A DNA stretch of 64,000 nucleotides from an uncultured Eubacteriales bacterium (GCA_900315015.1 OMXJ01000013.1:1-64000), one strand, 5' to 3'. Counted from the stretch's first letter, positions 8,008 through 17,018 are shown. The notes: a model not told the origin generated them from the letters alone. A program made the numbers and translations.

Positions 8008-8919
8008 CTAATGATACAGCTTGATAGTAAATGTCGTACCCTTATTAACTTCACTTTCTACTTCGATCGTACCACCATGAAGACTGATTATCTGTTTCGC
8101 CATGGCAAGTCCGATACCAACGCTGTTTTTTGAAGTATTATCAGCTTTATAGAATCTCTCAAATATATGTGGCAGATGCTCCTGCGCTATACCCTTTCCA
8201 TTATCAGTTATAGTGATACAGGTAAATATATTGTTATCACCGGATGTAACCCTGACATATCCGCCTGATGCAGTATGTTCTATACTATTCTTGATAATGT
8301 TGGTTAACGCCTCTCTAAGCCAGTGCTTATCTCCTGTGATGATAAGCGCCTCCGGAGTCGTCAGCTTAAGCTCCACCTCTGAAGCCTCCGCCATAATCTC
8401 CAGACTGCTCTCTATTTCAGACATCATATCTGCAAGCGGTATCTGTTCAGATTTCATTTCCAGAACTCCTGCCTCAAGCTGTGAGAGTGTCAGAAGATTC
8501 TTTATAAGCCAGGTCATCTTGCCTACCTGGGAATCAATCCTTGCTGCATATTCAAGACGATGTTCCTCACTCACTTCCGGATTCATCAGAAGCTCAGTCA
8601 TAAGCGATATAGCTGTAAGCGGTGTCTTGAACTGATGAGAAATATCTGACATCATATCCGACATATACTTTTTCTGCTTATGTTCAGCAGAATATTCCTG
8701 CTTCAGAATAGTAACCACCTTATATATCTCACTCTGAAGTATACCCATTCGTCCTTCATTTATCTCGCGCATCCCCGGAAGCTCAGAAAAGTCCTGAACT
8801 TTTGTCAGATATTCTATAAGCTCCTGCAACTGTCTTTCCTGCCGCCTTTTTTGCAATAAAATGAAAATGATCAGTCCTAGTATAATTAAAACAAGGATGC
8901 CCACAATTATATATACCAT
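8008..8919 (-). CDS. Sensor histidine kinase of the ABC exporter locus
   Basis: A 303-aa membrane kinase with a single N-terminal helix (residues 3-23) and no extracellular domain. Seen motifs: H-box SHQFKTPLTA with phospho-acceptor His95, N-box NIIKNSIEH (Asn211), G1 DNGKGI (239-244), F-box FERFYKAD (253-260) and G2 GIGLAMA (268-274). The absence of a sensor domain suggests that the partner transporter does the sensing, as in Bce-type modules. It is last in the order ATPase, permease, regulator, kinase. Spacing to the regulator is 96 bases. Confidence 0.9.
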   Translation of the reverse strand: MVYIIVGILVLIILGLIIFILLQKRRQERQLQELIEYLTKVQDFSELPGMREINEGRMGILQSEIYKVVTILKQEYSAEHKQKKYMSDMMSDISHQFKTPLTAISLMTELLMNPEVSEEHRLEYAARIDSQVGKMTWLIKNLLTLSQLEAGVLEMKSEQIPLADMMSEIESSLEIMAEASEVELKLTTPEALIITGDKHWLREALTNIIKNSIEHTASGGYVRVTSGDNNIFTCITITDNGKGIAQEHLPHIFERFYKADNTSKNSVGIGLAMAKQIISLHGGTIEVESEVNKGTTFTIKLYH

Positions 8920-9015
8920 ACTCTTATTCCTTCACACCATGTAACATTCAGGTCAAATAATCGCCAAAGTAAGTATTCTTTACCACTTTGTCTAATGCAG
9001 CTCTGAATATACTCC

Positions 9016-9687
9016 CTATTCCATTCGGTAGCCCACACCACGAACCGTAACTATCACCGGTTTATCGCCCGGCTCCTCCAGCTTCTTCCTGAGTCTTCTG
9101 ACATATACCGTCAGAGTATTATCATTTACAAAGTCCCCCGCACTATCCCACATTGCTGTCAGTATCTGCTGGCGTGTAAGAAGCTGCCCCCTGCTTTTAA
9201 CAAAGGTAAGCAGCAGACGGTATTCCACTGCAGAGAGAAATATCTCCTCCCCGTTACGGAAAACCTTTCCACTCATTATATCAACGGTATTCCCGCCAAC
9301 ATTTATAACCTCCTTACCCTGATCACTTCTGGTTCTACGGAGTATCGCCTTGATTCTGGCTATAAGCTCTCTGATACGGAAGGGCTTTGCTATATAGTCA
9401 TCCGCTCCCTGCTCAAAAGCAAGAACCGTATGTATCTCATCATCGCAGGCGGTCAGAAAGATAACCGGCACCTCCGACCTGCTGCGTATAGCCTTACATA
9501 CCTGAAACCCATCTCCATCCGGCAGATTAACGTCCAGAAGGCACACATCGTAGTGCGCCTCTGACTCTATTTCTTTTATTGCGTCCGCTACATTTCCGAA
9601 GGAAGCCACATCATAGCCCTCCTGACTCAGCGCTATGGTAAGACCTTCGACAATTATCGGATCGTCTTCAACTATAAATACTTTCAT
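9016..9687 (-). CDS. OmpR-family response regulator
   Basis: A 223-aa regulator. Receiver residues are Asp8/Asp9, phospho-acceptor Asp52 (LLDVNLPDGDG), Thr79 and Lys101. A winged-helix DNA-binding domain follows (about 128-222, with SAVEYRLLLTFVKS and NDNTLTVYVRRLRKKLE). It should be phosphorylated by the kinase encoded downstream and most likely controls the ABC transporter genes upstream. AGAGG precedes the ATG. Confidence 0.92.
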   Translation of the reverse strand: MKVFIVEDDPIIVEGLTIALSQEGYDVASFGNVADAIKEIESEAHYDVCLLDVNLPDGDGFQVCKAIRSRSEVPVIFLTACDDEIHTVLAFEQGADDYIAKPFRIRELIARIKAILRRTRSDQGKEVINVGGNTVDIMSGKVFRNGEEIFLSAVEYRLLLTFVKSRGQLLTRQQILTAMWDSAGDFVNDNTLTVYVRRLRKKLEEPGDKPVIVTVRGVGYRME

Positions 9688-9781
9688 TTTTACCTCTGAT
9701 TTTCAAATATATTCAGATAATTTGCTCTTTGCCTATTATAAGACATAAGCCCCCCAAAATCAATATCCCACCCCCGAAGAA

Positions 9782-12727
9782 TTACTGAAGCTCAGTTCTG
9801 ACTTCGTCAATCAGGGTAATATTCTTATCATCCTTGTAGCAAAGTCTGGTAAAAAGCAGGAGTGATATAACACTTCCGGCAACCGTTAGAAGTATCATCC
9901 ATACCGGAAGCGTAAAACTCATCTTACCAAATCTTCTATTCAGGACAAATCTTATAGCAGCCACAAAGACTCCCGTGATAATGCCTGAATAAATTATTGA
10001 TTTCAGAATCAGACGAAGATTTTCAAGCAGAAGCATTTTCCTCTTCTGATTTTCGGTCATGCCCATGGATTTAAGTACAGAAAGCTCCTGATATCTTGAC
10101 AGCCTCCTGCCCATTACAGAATTATAAAGGTTAAGCATACAGATAAGTGCTATTAGTAATGTGAAACATGTCGCCACGATACTTACTATCCTGGTTATAG
10201 CGCCCAAAAAATCAGTAAGTCCTGTCGTAAGTGACGCCGATCTTATAGCGCTATTATCGAATTCATCCTTAAGCTGTGACAGATTTCTGATCAGCCTCGA
10301 ATCATCTGTATTAACATTAAAGAGCATCTGTCTTATTCCCATTATCCCATCCTTCTTTGGAGTAAGACTTCTTATATACTCACTTGTGGATTCAGGGACT
10401 ATAAGCCACAGAGTAGCGCCTTTTAGACTGTAATATTCCTCTATGTCCTTTGCAGCTATATAACCTGAAAATGTTACCGGTATATCTATCTTTCTGACTT
10501 CGTCTGATTTAACATCATACTCGCCATACATCATATGTATCTCCTCCCCGACTTTATAGTTAAGGGGCTTTTTTACTTCATAAGATGTATAGGCAGGTTT
10601 AAGCGCTCCTTCAAATGTAAACTCATATTCATCTGTCGAAAGAATGACTGTATCATAAACCAGAACAGGATTTGCACCCGATATATCTACTCCGGCCTTC
10701 TTAGCTACCTCAGTGAAATCAGAGTCAGAAAGAGTTATGATATTTGCCTCAGGATTAGCCCATATATCCGTTGGCTCTAGAAAGTTTTCAACTACAATCT
10801 CCGGCTTCTCCTCAGGATAATACATATCTATTATTCTATTAAGATCAGTCCTGAACTCCTCAGTATAGTCTGAAAGAGATATATTATATCCCCCTAGTTC
10901 AATCTGCATTTCGATATAATCAGATACCTCATCTGATTTGACTATATCATCTCTTCCTGAGTAATACTGTGCGTCACTACTATCAAACATAAAGGAATAC
11001 TTATAGCCCTTATATCGTGGTCCTACAGTTACATCCTCCTGATTCGTCTTGGACTTAAAAAAATCAGTAAAGCTTCTGACTGCAAATGCTGTGATCAGTG
11101 TGAGTGATATAAATACTGTAATACTTCTGATGATTCCTCTGGTGGAATGCCTGTTTCTACCGATAGAAGCCGCCGAAAGAAGTCTCTCCGGGCGACCCTT
11201 CAGCATCAGACCAAGATACGTCTTATAACCATTTTTTCGCAGCCTAACGCCCGTATCATCATTTCCTCTGATACTCTCGATAGGACCAACCTTGCTGATC
11301 TTCACAGCAGGAATCCACGCTGATATCCATACAGCTATAGCTGAGAAGATGATCACAAAGAGTATATTGATTGGATTTACGATCAGATGATAATCAATCT
11401 CACAGCTTTTTCCTGCGATAACATTTGTCGCAATACTGGATATAATCTTAGAAAAATGAGGATACAGAAGCATCATCCCACCCTTAACCACCAGAAGTCC
11501 AAGGATGATACCAACAGGAAGTGCCATAGCAAGCAGAACAAATACCTCGTAATATACACTCCATTTCTTCTGGCGGCGTGTCGCACCGACTGATGAAAGC
11601 ATTCCCAGATAACGGCTTCTCTCCTTATATGACATGCTGAATACATTATAAATAAGAACAAGTGACGCTACTGATATAAGGATAATGAAGAAGACCTGGA
11701 AGAATATCATCAGCATATTAATGTTGGAATCCGCTCCCTTTGCAGCAAATACAAGTAGCATGTCATTTATTATTATCTGACCATTTTCCTCCGGAATACG
11801 GGTTCCATCCTTCATCATATGAACCACTCCGTTTTCTGCTATTTCAGCCCTCTCTGCTTCAGTTCTGTGACTGTCTATGATTCCGGCTATTTCGCCCTCT
11901 GTATCTTCGTTTGACCTCAAATCTGTGGTTAGCACTATATTTGCAACTTCTCCATCTTCCAAAGAGGTGTCGGTCTTTGTCAGCGCTGTATAGCCGCCAT
12001 GACCGTCCGCTTCGTAGTTTGGAGTTTCCATGATACCTACTATCTTATATGTACCCTTAAGACCTGTAGGTTTATGTATCTCTTCAAATTCATCATTTTC
12101 CGGCCAGTATGCAAAATGCGCCGGTGCCTTTACTGTATCACCGTGCTTGACAGTGAATATGAAACCAAACGTGATTTCGCCCGGCTCTTTCCCTGCTGCA
12201 ATCTTCTCCTCTTCACCTTCCATATAAAAGGCATGTACATATCTATCAAAGGCATCCACCTCTACAGTGTCACCAACCCTGATATCAGCCCCATCCTTTA
12301 TAGCCCGCTCACTTAACAGGATTTCATTTTCATTCTCAGGAGCACGCCCACTTATTACATTTATATTCATCCAGTCAAAGAGTTCACCTGAATAGCCCTT
12401 TAATTCAAGAAATGGTGTTTCTACATTTACGCTCTGAGGAAAATCCGTATATCCAAGTGGCTTTGATACTTCAAGCTTATCCACTGACTCTAGTTTACTT
12501 ATCTCATCAATTTCTTCCCCGGTCACATCATAGACCTGATAGTGCCATTTACCCTGATCTGCTTCAACAGCACGCCTCATAAAGTCCATTACCGTATCTT
12601 TTCCAATGAATACGGCTGTCATAAGAACTACCATTACGAGAATACCCGCAAATGTTATAATGGTACGCTTCTTATTCTTCTTCATATATGTCTTAGTTAC
12701 CTGAAATATAATCTTCTTATTCTTCAT
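9782..12727 (-). CDS. FtsX-type ABC exporter permease, large
   Basis: About 981 aa with two FtsX/MacB-type permease regions. Membrane helices appear near residues 25-45, then three around 340-490, a central helix near 540, and three in the last 150 residues. A large extracellular domain lies in each half. It is longer than a Bce permease (about 650 aa), and closer to the 800-1000-aa FtsX permeases of Lachnospiraceae. The likely job is peptide or lipoprotein export, or antimicrobial-peptide resistance, with the ATPase encoded 78 bases upstream. I chose ATG 12727 (GGGAA six bases ahead); GTG 12775 and ATG 12733 are alternatives. Confidence 0.85.
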   Translation of the reverse strand: MKNKKIIFQVTKTYMKKNKKRTIITFAGILVMVVLMTAVFIGKDTVMDFMRRAVEADQGKWHYQVYDVTGEEIDEISKLESVDKLEVSKPLGYTDFPQSVNVETPFLELKGYSGELFDWMNINVISGRAPENENEILLSERAIKDGADIRVGDTVEVDAFDRYVHAFYMEGEEEKIAAGKEPGEITFGFIFTVKHGDTVKAPAHFAYWPENDEFEEIHKPTGLKGTYKIVGIMETPNYEADGHGGYTALTKTDTSLEDGEVANIVLTTDLRSNEDTEGEIAGIIDSHRTEAERAEIAENGVVHMMKDGTRIPEENGQIIINDMLLVFAAKGADSNINMLMIFFQVFFIILISVASLVLIYNVFSMSYKERSRYLGMLSSVGATRRQKKWSVYYEVFVLLAMALPVGIILGLLVVKGGMMLLYPHFSKIISSIATNVIAGKSCEIDYHLIVNPINILFVIIFSAIAVWISAWIPAVKISKVGPIESIRGNDDTGVRLRKNGYKTYLGLMLKGRPERLLSAASIGRNRHSTRGIIRSITVFISLTLITAFAVRSFTDFFKSKTNQEDVTVGPRYKGYKYSFMFDSSDAQYYSGRDDIVKSDEVSDYIEMQIELGGYNISLSDYTEEFRTDLNRIIDMYYPEEKPEIVVENFLEPTDIWANPEANIITLSDSDFTEVAKKAGVDISGANPVLVYDTVILSTDEYEFTFEGALKPAYTSYEVKKPLNYKVGEEIHMMYGEYDVKSDEVRKIDIPVTFSGYIAAKDIEEYYSLKGATLWLIVPESTSEYIRSLTPKKDGIMGIRQMLFNVNTDDSRLIRNLSQLKDEFDNSAIRSASLTTGLTDFLGAITRIVSIVATCFTLLIALICMLNLYNSVMGRRLSRYQELSVLKSMGMTENQKRKMLLLENLRLILKSIIYSGIITGVFVAAIRFVLNRRFGKMSFTLPVWMILLTVAGSVISLLLFTRLCYKDDKNITLIDEVRTELQ

Positions 12728-12804
12728 AATCATTTCCCGTTTATAATTTTTGTTTATATAATTATTAACCTTCACCTAATACCTTTTGTCCCTGAAATGT
12801 ATCA

Positions 12805-13494
12805 CTACACTATATTTCTGACACGTTCATTCTGAATGATGCGGCCGTCCTCAATACTGATTACTCTGTCTGCCTGCATGGCGAGACCTTCATCATGTGT
12901 TATAAGAATTAGTGTCTGTTTATTAACTTTGTTGGACTCTTTAAGAAGCTCTATTATTTCTTCTCCCGTCTTCCTGTCCAGATTTCCTGTAGGCTCATCC
13001 GCCAGAAGAATTGCAGGATGACTGTAAAGCGCCCTTCCTATGGACACTCTCTGCTGCTGTCCGCCTGAAAGCTGGTTCGGAAGATTACCTCTTCTGTCTG
13101 TAAGTCCCAGATGCTCGACTACACTATCAAGCCTTTCCTTATCAAGCGCCCTGCCGTCCAAAAGATGCGGAAGTGCTATATTCTCATCTATGTTCAAAAC
13201 CGGCATAAGGTTGTAGAACTGATATACAAGACCGATCTGTCTTCTTCTGAAGATTGCCAGCTTGTCTTCATTCAGGCTGTGAATGTCTGTACCATCGATA
13301 TATACCTTTCCTTCCGTCGGCTTATCTACTCCGCCAAGTATATGCAGCAGTGTTGACTTACCGCTTCCTGAAGGTCCGATGATTGATACAAATTCCCCCT
13401 TCTCAACTGAGAAGCTTACATTATCCAGAGCTCTTATCTCTGTATCTCCTGAACCATATATTTTTGATATTCCTTCACATCTTAAGATTTCCAT
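12805..13494 (-). CDS. ABC exporter ATP-binding subunit (MacB/BceA type)
   Basis: A 229-aa ATPase. Walker A GPSGSGKST at 40-48, Q-loop around YQFYNLMP, signature LSGGQQQRV at 142-150, Walker B ILLADEP at 162-168, D-loop TGNLD and H-loop ITHDE. It powers the FtsX-type permease encoded next. It is the first gene of the four-gene module. AAAGGA precedes the ATG. Confidence 0.93.
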   Translation of the reverse strand: MEILRCEGISKIYGSGDTEIRALDNVSFSVEKGEFVSIIGPSGSGKSTLLHILGGVDKPTEGKVYIDGTDIHSLNEDKLAIFRRRQIGLVYQFYNLMPVLNIDENIALPHLLDGRALDKERLDSVVEHLGLTDRRGNLPNQLSGGQQQRVSIGRALYSHPAILLADEPTGNLDRKTGEEIIELLKESNKVNKQTLILITHDEGLAMQADRVISIEDGRIIQNERVRNIV

Positions 13495-13694
13495 TATCTT
13501 ATCCTTTCATCTCAGAATCATCTATTGTTATTCGGGTTATCTCCCCTTCACAGCTATAAATATATCACATTATTATGACATTGCAGTGACTCTCAAGATG
13601 ACAGTTTAGTCACATTCGGCAGAACTAATATGTAATATAAAACCATTATTTTAATGTAATCTGAAGTTTTTTACAAATATCCACCTGCAATTCT

Positions 13695-13722
13695 TTAGTT
13701 AGTGTATAATTTTCGTTGGCAA
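13695..13722 (+). repeat. Left 28-bp inverted repeat of the islet
   Basis: A 28-base sequence beginning TTAGTTAGTG and ending CGTTGGCAA. It is identical, base for base, to the reverse complement of 16094-16121. Both copies point inward. It contains TATAAT. Confidence 0.9.
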
Positions 13723-13757
13723 AAAAAAATTAAGGAAGTGCTAAAAAAGCACTTCCC
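13721..13757 (-). terminator. Terminator at the end of the islet transcript
   Basis: Read on the minus strand: stem GGAAGTGC/GCACTTCC (13734-13741 and 13749-13756), 7-nt loop, then a T-rich run from 13730 to 13721. It would end transcription coming from the islet genes. Confidence 0.75.
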
Positions 13758-13854
13758 AAACATACAGCTTTAGTTTATTATGAAAGTCGACCAAAAATTC
13801 ATTATTTACTCTCCCATTTTTTCTTTAAATGACTTACCATTCCAAAAATCGTAT

Positions 13855-13891
13855 AAGCGCTGCCTGTAGATTATACCACAGACAGCGCTTG
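13855..13891. repeat. Palindromic repeat copy 2
   Basis: Same orientation and same loop as 7857-7894; one G-to-A change in the right arm. The flanks also match (AAAATCG before, TTCATA after), giving about 50 bases of shared sequence. It lies just past the stop of the first islet gene and may act as a second terminator. Confidence 0.85.
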
Positions 13892-13962
13892 CTTCATATA
13901 CTCCGATTACTTACCGCTTACAAATATGCAGTGCTTGATATATCAAAACCGTATTTAGCTCA

Positions 13963-14589
13963 TCATGGTAATTTATCTTCTCGACAGCTTATATGTTCTA
14001 AATCAAGTATATAATCTGTTGCTTTAAAAATATTTACCTTCAAATTAAAACTTTTAATCACTTTCATTACCGGTTCAGTGATAAGTGTGAAGTATCTAGT
14101 TTTAAAAAAATCACTTCCATCCCAGGTTGCAGGATCAAAATATACGCCTTTATAGTCCCTATCGATCCAGCAAAAAGTATCACCTGTTTTAACATCGATA
14201 ATTTCACTTTTGCTAATATCATAATCACCAGCTTTCCCTGTTATAGAAAATGCATAGTAATCCTTGTCTATATCTCCATATTTACAGTATAATGAAACCG
14301 GATATGCACTCCAACCTGTAAACCCACTTTCTTTAAATGCTTCTATTAATCTTTTATGAAATAAATGAAAGTTTGCATAACCATTCAATATAAACCCTTT
14401 TTTTGTCTCTCGAGTGCCTCCTTTTTGAACGAATTTTTCCGGTTTTCCATTTGGAAATTTACCAAATCTATATCCGTTAAGTTCATCTATAGGTATTTTC
14501 TCTGCATTATATGGTTTAGCATAAAAGAGCCCTAAACACAAATCAAGTTCAATTACATATAATTGATTAAAATCCAGGTTTGCCCCCAT
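13963..14589 (-). CDS. Immunity-like hypothetical protein (Imm11/Imm43-like)
   Basis: A 208-aa soluble protein without signal or membrane segment. The C-terminal stretch FDPATWDGSDFFKTRYFTLI followed by an MKVIKSFNLK helix resembles the end of Imm11-type (DUF1629) immunity proteins, where W-DGSD-F precedes a terminal helix. The assignment is tentative. ATG 14589 is chosen over GTG 14598 because AAAGGTGG lies just upstream. It is the last of three AT-rich genes downstream of an RTX-protein remnant, as expected for immunity genes left behind by a toxin locus. Confidence 0.6.
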   Translation of the reverse strand: MGANLDFNQLYVIELDLCLGLFYAKPYNAEKIPIDELNGYRFGKFPNGKPEKFVQKGGTRETKKGFILNGYANFHLFHKRLIEAFKESGFTGWSAYPVSLYCKYGDIDKDYYAFSITGKAGDYDISKSEIIDVKTGDTFCWIDRDYKGVYFDPATWDGSDFFKTRYFTLITEPVMKVIKSFNLKVNIFKATDYILDLEHISCREDKLP

Positions 14590-14663
14590 TTTTACCACCT
14601 TTCCATTTTATCGCTGTTTAGCTTAATCTATCAAGTAAATCCAAAAGATTACTAAATCATTTT

Positions 14664-15035
14664 TTAAAAATCAAACGAACTATCTTCATTAATTACGACC
14701 TTTATAACACCATCAATTTGATCAATCGCTTTTAATACAGCATGAAGTGGTAGGTTTTGATCTTCTGTATCTGCATTTCCAAGATCCTGATACACGTTAA
14801 TAGTATTTTGCCCTTCTATTCCACTTACACTAACATCTATATAACCTATATAATCATCCTCTTCCTCGTATTTCTCAGCATAATCTGTAATTATACTTTC
14901 AAGTTTTTCGGCCTTTTCTTTCACATCGCCTTCTACATATACAGTATATGTAAAATTTTCTCCATCAAATCCAGCCAATTCATACTGATATTTTAATCCA
15001 AGTTCCTTTAATCCTAACATTTCTTCGAAATCCAT
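14664..15035 (-). CDS. Small acidic hypothetical protein
   Basis: A 123-aa, strongly acidic cytoplasmic protein, mixed alpha/beta by pattern, with no recognised motif. It has a good AGGAGG site and starts 23 bases after the upstream gene, so it is a real gene in an operon. Small acidic proteins in this position are often immunity proteins that neutralise a basic toxin domain; that is inference from size, charge and context only. Confidence 0.6.
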   Translation of the reverse strand: MDFEEMLGLKELGLKYQYELAGFDGENFTYTVYVEGDVKEKAEKLESIITDYAEKYEEEDDYIGYIDVSVSGIEGQNTINVYQDLGNADTEDQNLPLHAVLKAIDQIDGVIKVVINEDSSFDF

Positions 15036-15058
15036 TTTCTTTTCCTCCTGATTATAAT

Positions 15059-15895
15059 TTATATTTCTATGCCTGCTTTTCTGAGGCTTTCAATATTTCT
15101 TTTTGCCTTTTCCTGATTCAATTCTATTTCTTTCTGCAGCTCAGTACTTCCTGGTCTGGTTATATCCTCTATTCTATTAATAGCTTTTCTTCTTTTTTTC
15201 AAAAAATCTTCAAGTTCTTTTTTTGCTCTTTCAGGATAACCTTTTTCTCTTTCAAGTACAGTCTTTTTTAACTTTTCATACTCTTCATCAGAAAGTTTTT
15301 CCATATAATTCCAGAGATTTGGATATTTTTCCATTAAAACAGGGATTCCAGCTGACCACTTATTAATAAAAAAAACATACAAATCAAAATCGTAGAATTT
15401 TTCATAAAAATCTACATAATCCTTTAAAGTCTTAACTTGATCAAAAATAGGCATTATCCTATTATTTAGAACATTTAAAACATTTTCTACAGTACCATCT
15501 AAATCCGAAACAATTACATTATTGCTAGGAATACTATTCCAGCAGCTATATGCTTCACGAAAACTTTCAGACGTATCTTGCTTAAATGTATAATAATTTG
15601 GAAAATATAAGATCTCCCGGTCGCGAAGATTAAAATCGATTTCTAATCCGTTTGTCTCTGTAAAATCAAAAAAAGGATCATAAATTGAATTCATTCCACA
15701 TAAAAAAGTAATACCTTTTTCAATTCCTTCAAGTAAGAAAGGTGGTTTATACTCATACATAATTCCTTGTATTATTTTTTCGTCAATAACCCTGAAATAT
15801 TGAAATGGTCTACATTTTATTTTTTTAAAACCATGACCTTCCAAACACTTTTTTACTACTTTATTAAGTGTTGGAACAACTCTTTGTTTTTCCAT
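15059..15895 (-). CDS. Hypothetical protein of the islet
   Basis: A 278-aa soluble protein. The N-terminus (LNKVVKKCLEGHGFKKIK, then FQYFRVIDEKIIQGIMYEY) faintly recalls DUF4304, found near toxin-immunity loci. The C-terminal 60 residues form a charged helix (EREKGYPERAKKELEDFLKK). The family is not firmly recognised. AAAGGAGTG precedes the ATG. It is the first complete gene after the RTX fragment and is visibly more AT-rich than genes outside the islet. Confidence 0.6.
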   Translation of the reverse strand: MEKQRVVPTLNKVVKKCLEGHGFKKIKCRPFQYFRVIDEKIIQGIMYEYKPPFLLEGIEKGITFLCGMNSIYDPFFDFTETNGLEIDFNLRDREILYFPNYYTFKQDTSESFREAYSCWNSIPSNNVIVSDLDGTVENVLNVLNNRIMPIFDQVKTLKDYVDFYEKFYDFDLYVFFINKWSAGIPVLMEKYPNLWNYMEKLSDEEYEKLKKTVLEREKGYPERAKKELEDFLKKRRKAINRIEDITRPGSTELQKEIELNQEKAKRNIESLRKAGIEI

Positions 15896-15956
15896 AATTT
15901 ACACTCCTTTCAACTATTCTATTATACCATTTTTTTTCACAAATACAACTTTTTTA

Positions 15957-16085
15957 TTATTTACTTCTTTTTAATATCATTTTCTCTTTATTGATTCCTG
16001 GTCCGAATACTATTTCATTTATACCTTGATTATCATTTACTACATCATTGCCACCTCTTGCATTAAATATGTATCTGTCATTTCC
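15957..16085 (-). pseudogene. C-terminal scrap of a haemolysin-type calcium-binding (RTX) protein
   Basis: A 42-codon minus-strand frame, closed by TAG just upstream and ending in TAA, reads GNDRYIFNARGGNDVVND and then INEIVFGPGI. That is the GGxGND nonapeptide rhythm plus the 'D-I-F--GI' segment that follows calcium-binding repeats in large secreted RTX proteins. No start codon, secretion signal or further repeats are present. Upstream DNA gives way directly to the right 28-bp inverted repeat. It looks like the 3' end of a toxin or adhesin gene whose body has been deleted. Confidence 0.6.
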
Positions 16086-16093
16086 CTACCTCC

Positions 16094-16121
16094 TTGCCAA
16101 CGAAAATTATACACTAACTAA
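16094..16121 (-). repeat. Right 28-bp inverted repeat of the islet
   Basis: Exact reverse complement of 13695-13722. On the minus strand it is followed by AAGGAGG and an ATG, as if it were the promoter and leader of a gene that has been lost. Confidence 0.9.
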
Positions 16122-16176
16122 TATTGTCTCAGCTGATAAAAAATCCCACAGGCAATGAAACGCCTGCGGGATTATT

Positions 16177-16914
16177 TTAATTAGTTGCTGAGATATTTAC
16201 TTTTCCATCATCGCCTGAATTAATTCCCTTTTCAATTTCCCTGAACATATACATGGACATTCCGCTTATAGTGTACATTACAGTTACAGGGGCAATAAGT
16301 GCTCCTATTACCATGAGGAACTGATTCCAGATGAAAATAGCTATTTCAAAGGCTATTACAAGGGTCATGAGCATCGTTCTTCCAAAGTACCTTGATACTA
16401 TTCTTGAAGAATTCTTAATGCATGCAAACCAGGTATTATCATATCTGCCTGCCAAAGGATAGGCATAAACAAAGGTAAAATATCCCACTATGGATAGAAT
16501 GATGCCTCCTGCTAGAAAAAAATATCTGATTTTATCATTCGGATCAGTCACAGCATTATAAAGCTGGAAATCCATAAATATCGCCCATATTGCAATGGCG
16601 TTGATGAATCCCATTGGATATCCGACCTTTAAATTCTTTTTCCACTCCCTGAAGAACATTTTAAATATATAGCCTTCACGATTATCCACCATCTTCTGCA
16701 GCACATAAAACGCCGTTACAGTAGATACACCAAGGAAGCCAGCTCCTATAAGAGTCAGTACGACCGCAAGCAGCTGACTGATAGAGGCACATAGATAACC
16801 TGCAGCAATAAGCGGAGCTCCTGTGACGAGCCAGCAAAAATTTAACTTAATCAAGCTCCAAAAAGTTTCAACAAATCTATACAAAGGTCCGTCTACACTA
16901 AAAAATCCTTTCAA
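16177..16914 (-). CDS. YesL-family membrane protein (DUF624)
   Basis: A 245-aa protein with about five membrane helices. The start MKGFFSVDGPLYRFVETFWS and a following LNFCWLVTGAPLI are typical of DUF624/YesL, a family almost always encoded beside YtcP/LplB-type sugar importers. Its exact function is unknown. Start is TTG 16914 with AAGGAG six bases ahead. It lies downstream of an importer binding-protein gene but behind that gene's terminator, so it may have its own promoter. Confidence 0.82.
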   Translation of the reverse strand: MKGFFSVDGPLYRFVETFWSLIKLNFCWLVTGAPLIAAGYLCASISQLLAVVLTLIGAGFLGVSTVTAFYVLQKMVDNREGYIFKMFFREWKKNLKVGYPMGFINAIAIWAIFMDFQLYNAVTDPNDKIRYFFLAGGIILSIVGYFTFVYAYPLAGRYDNTWFACIKNSSRIVSRYFGRTMLMTLVIAFEIAIFIWNQFLMVIGALIAPVTVMYTISGMSMYMFREIEKGINSGDDGKVNISATN

Positions 16915-16946
16915 ACCATTCTCCTTCCGTACATAATTCTAAATGC

Positions 16947-17018
16947 ACTTTCCAAACAGCATAATCCGTTATGAAGTTGCTCAAAACTTTCCAAACAACA
17001 TAATCCGTTATGAAGCTG
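16947..17018. repeat. Two-copy direct repeat, 39-bp period
   Basis: A 33-base unit starting ACTTTCCAAACA and containing ATAATCCGTTATGAAG occurs at 16947-16979 and again at 16986-17018 with two changes. It lies directly upstream of the yesL-like gene. Confidence 0.85.

Larger units (their letters stand above)
13495..13962. other. Intergenic region upstream of the exporter module
   Basis: 468 bases, AT-rich. It holds the probable control region of the exporter operon: repeated ACTGTCA/AATGTCA and GTGACT words at about 13576-13614, possibly an operator of the local response regulator. It also holds the left 28-bp inverted repeat, a minus-strand terminator and the second copy of the palindromic repeat. 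No gene is supported. Confidence 0.5.

Noticed and set aside
13576-13614. Bce-type operator upstream of the exporter ATPase
   Set aside because: GTGACT/TGTCA words are present but do not form a clean inverted repeat of known spacing; kept only as a note on the intergenic region.
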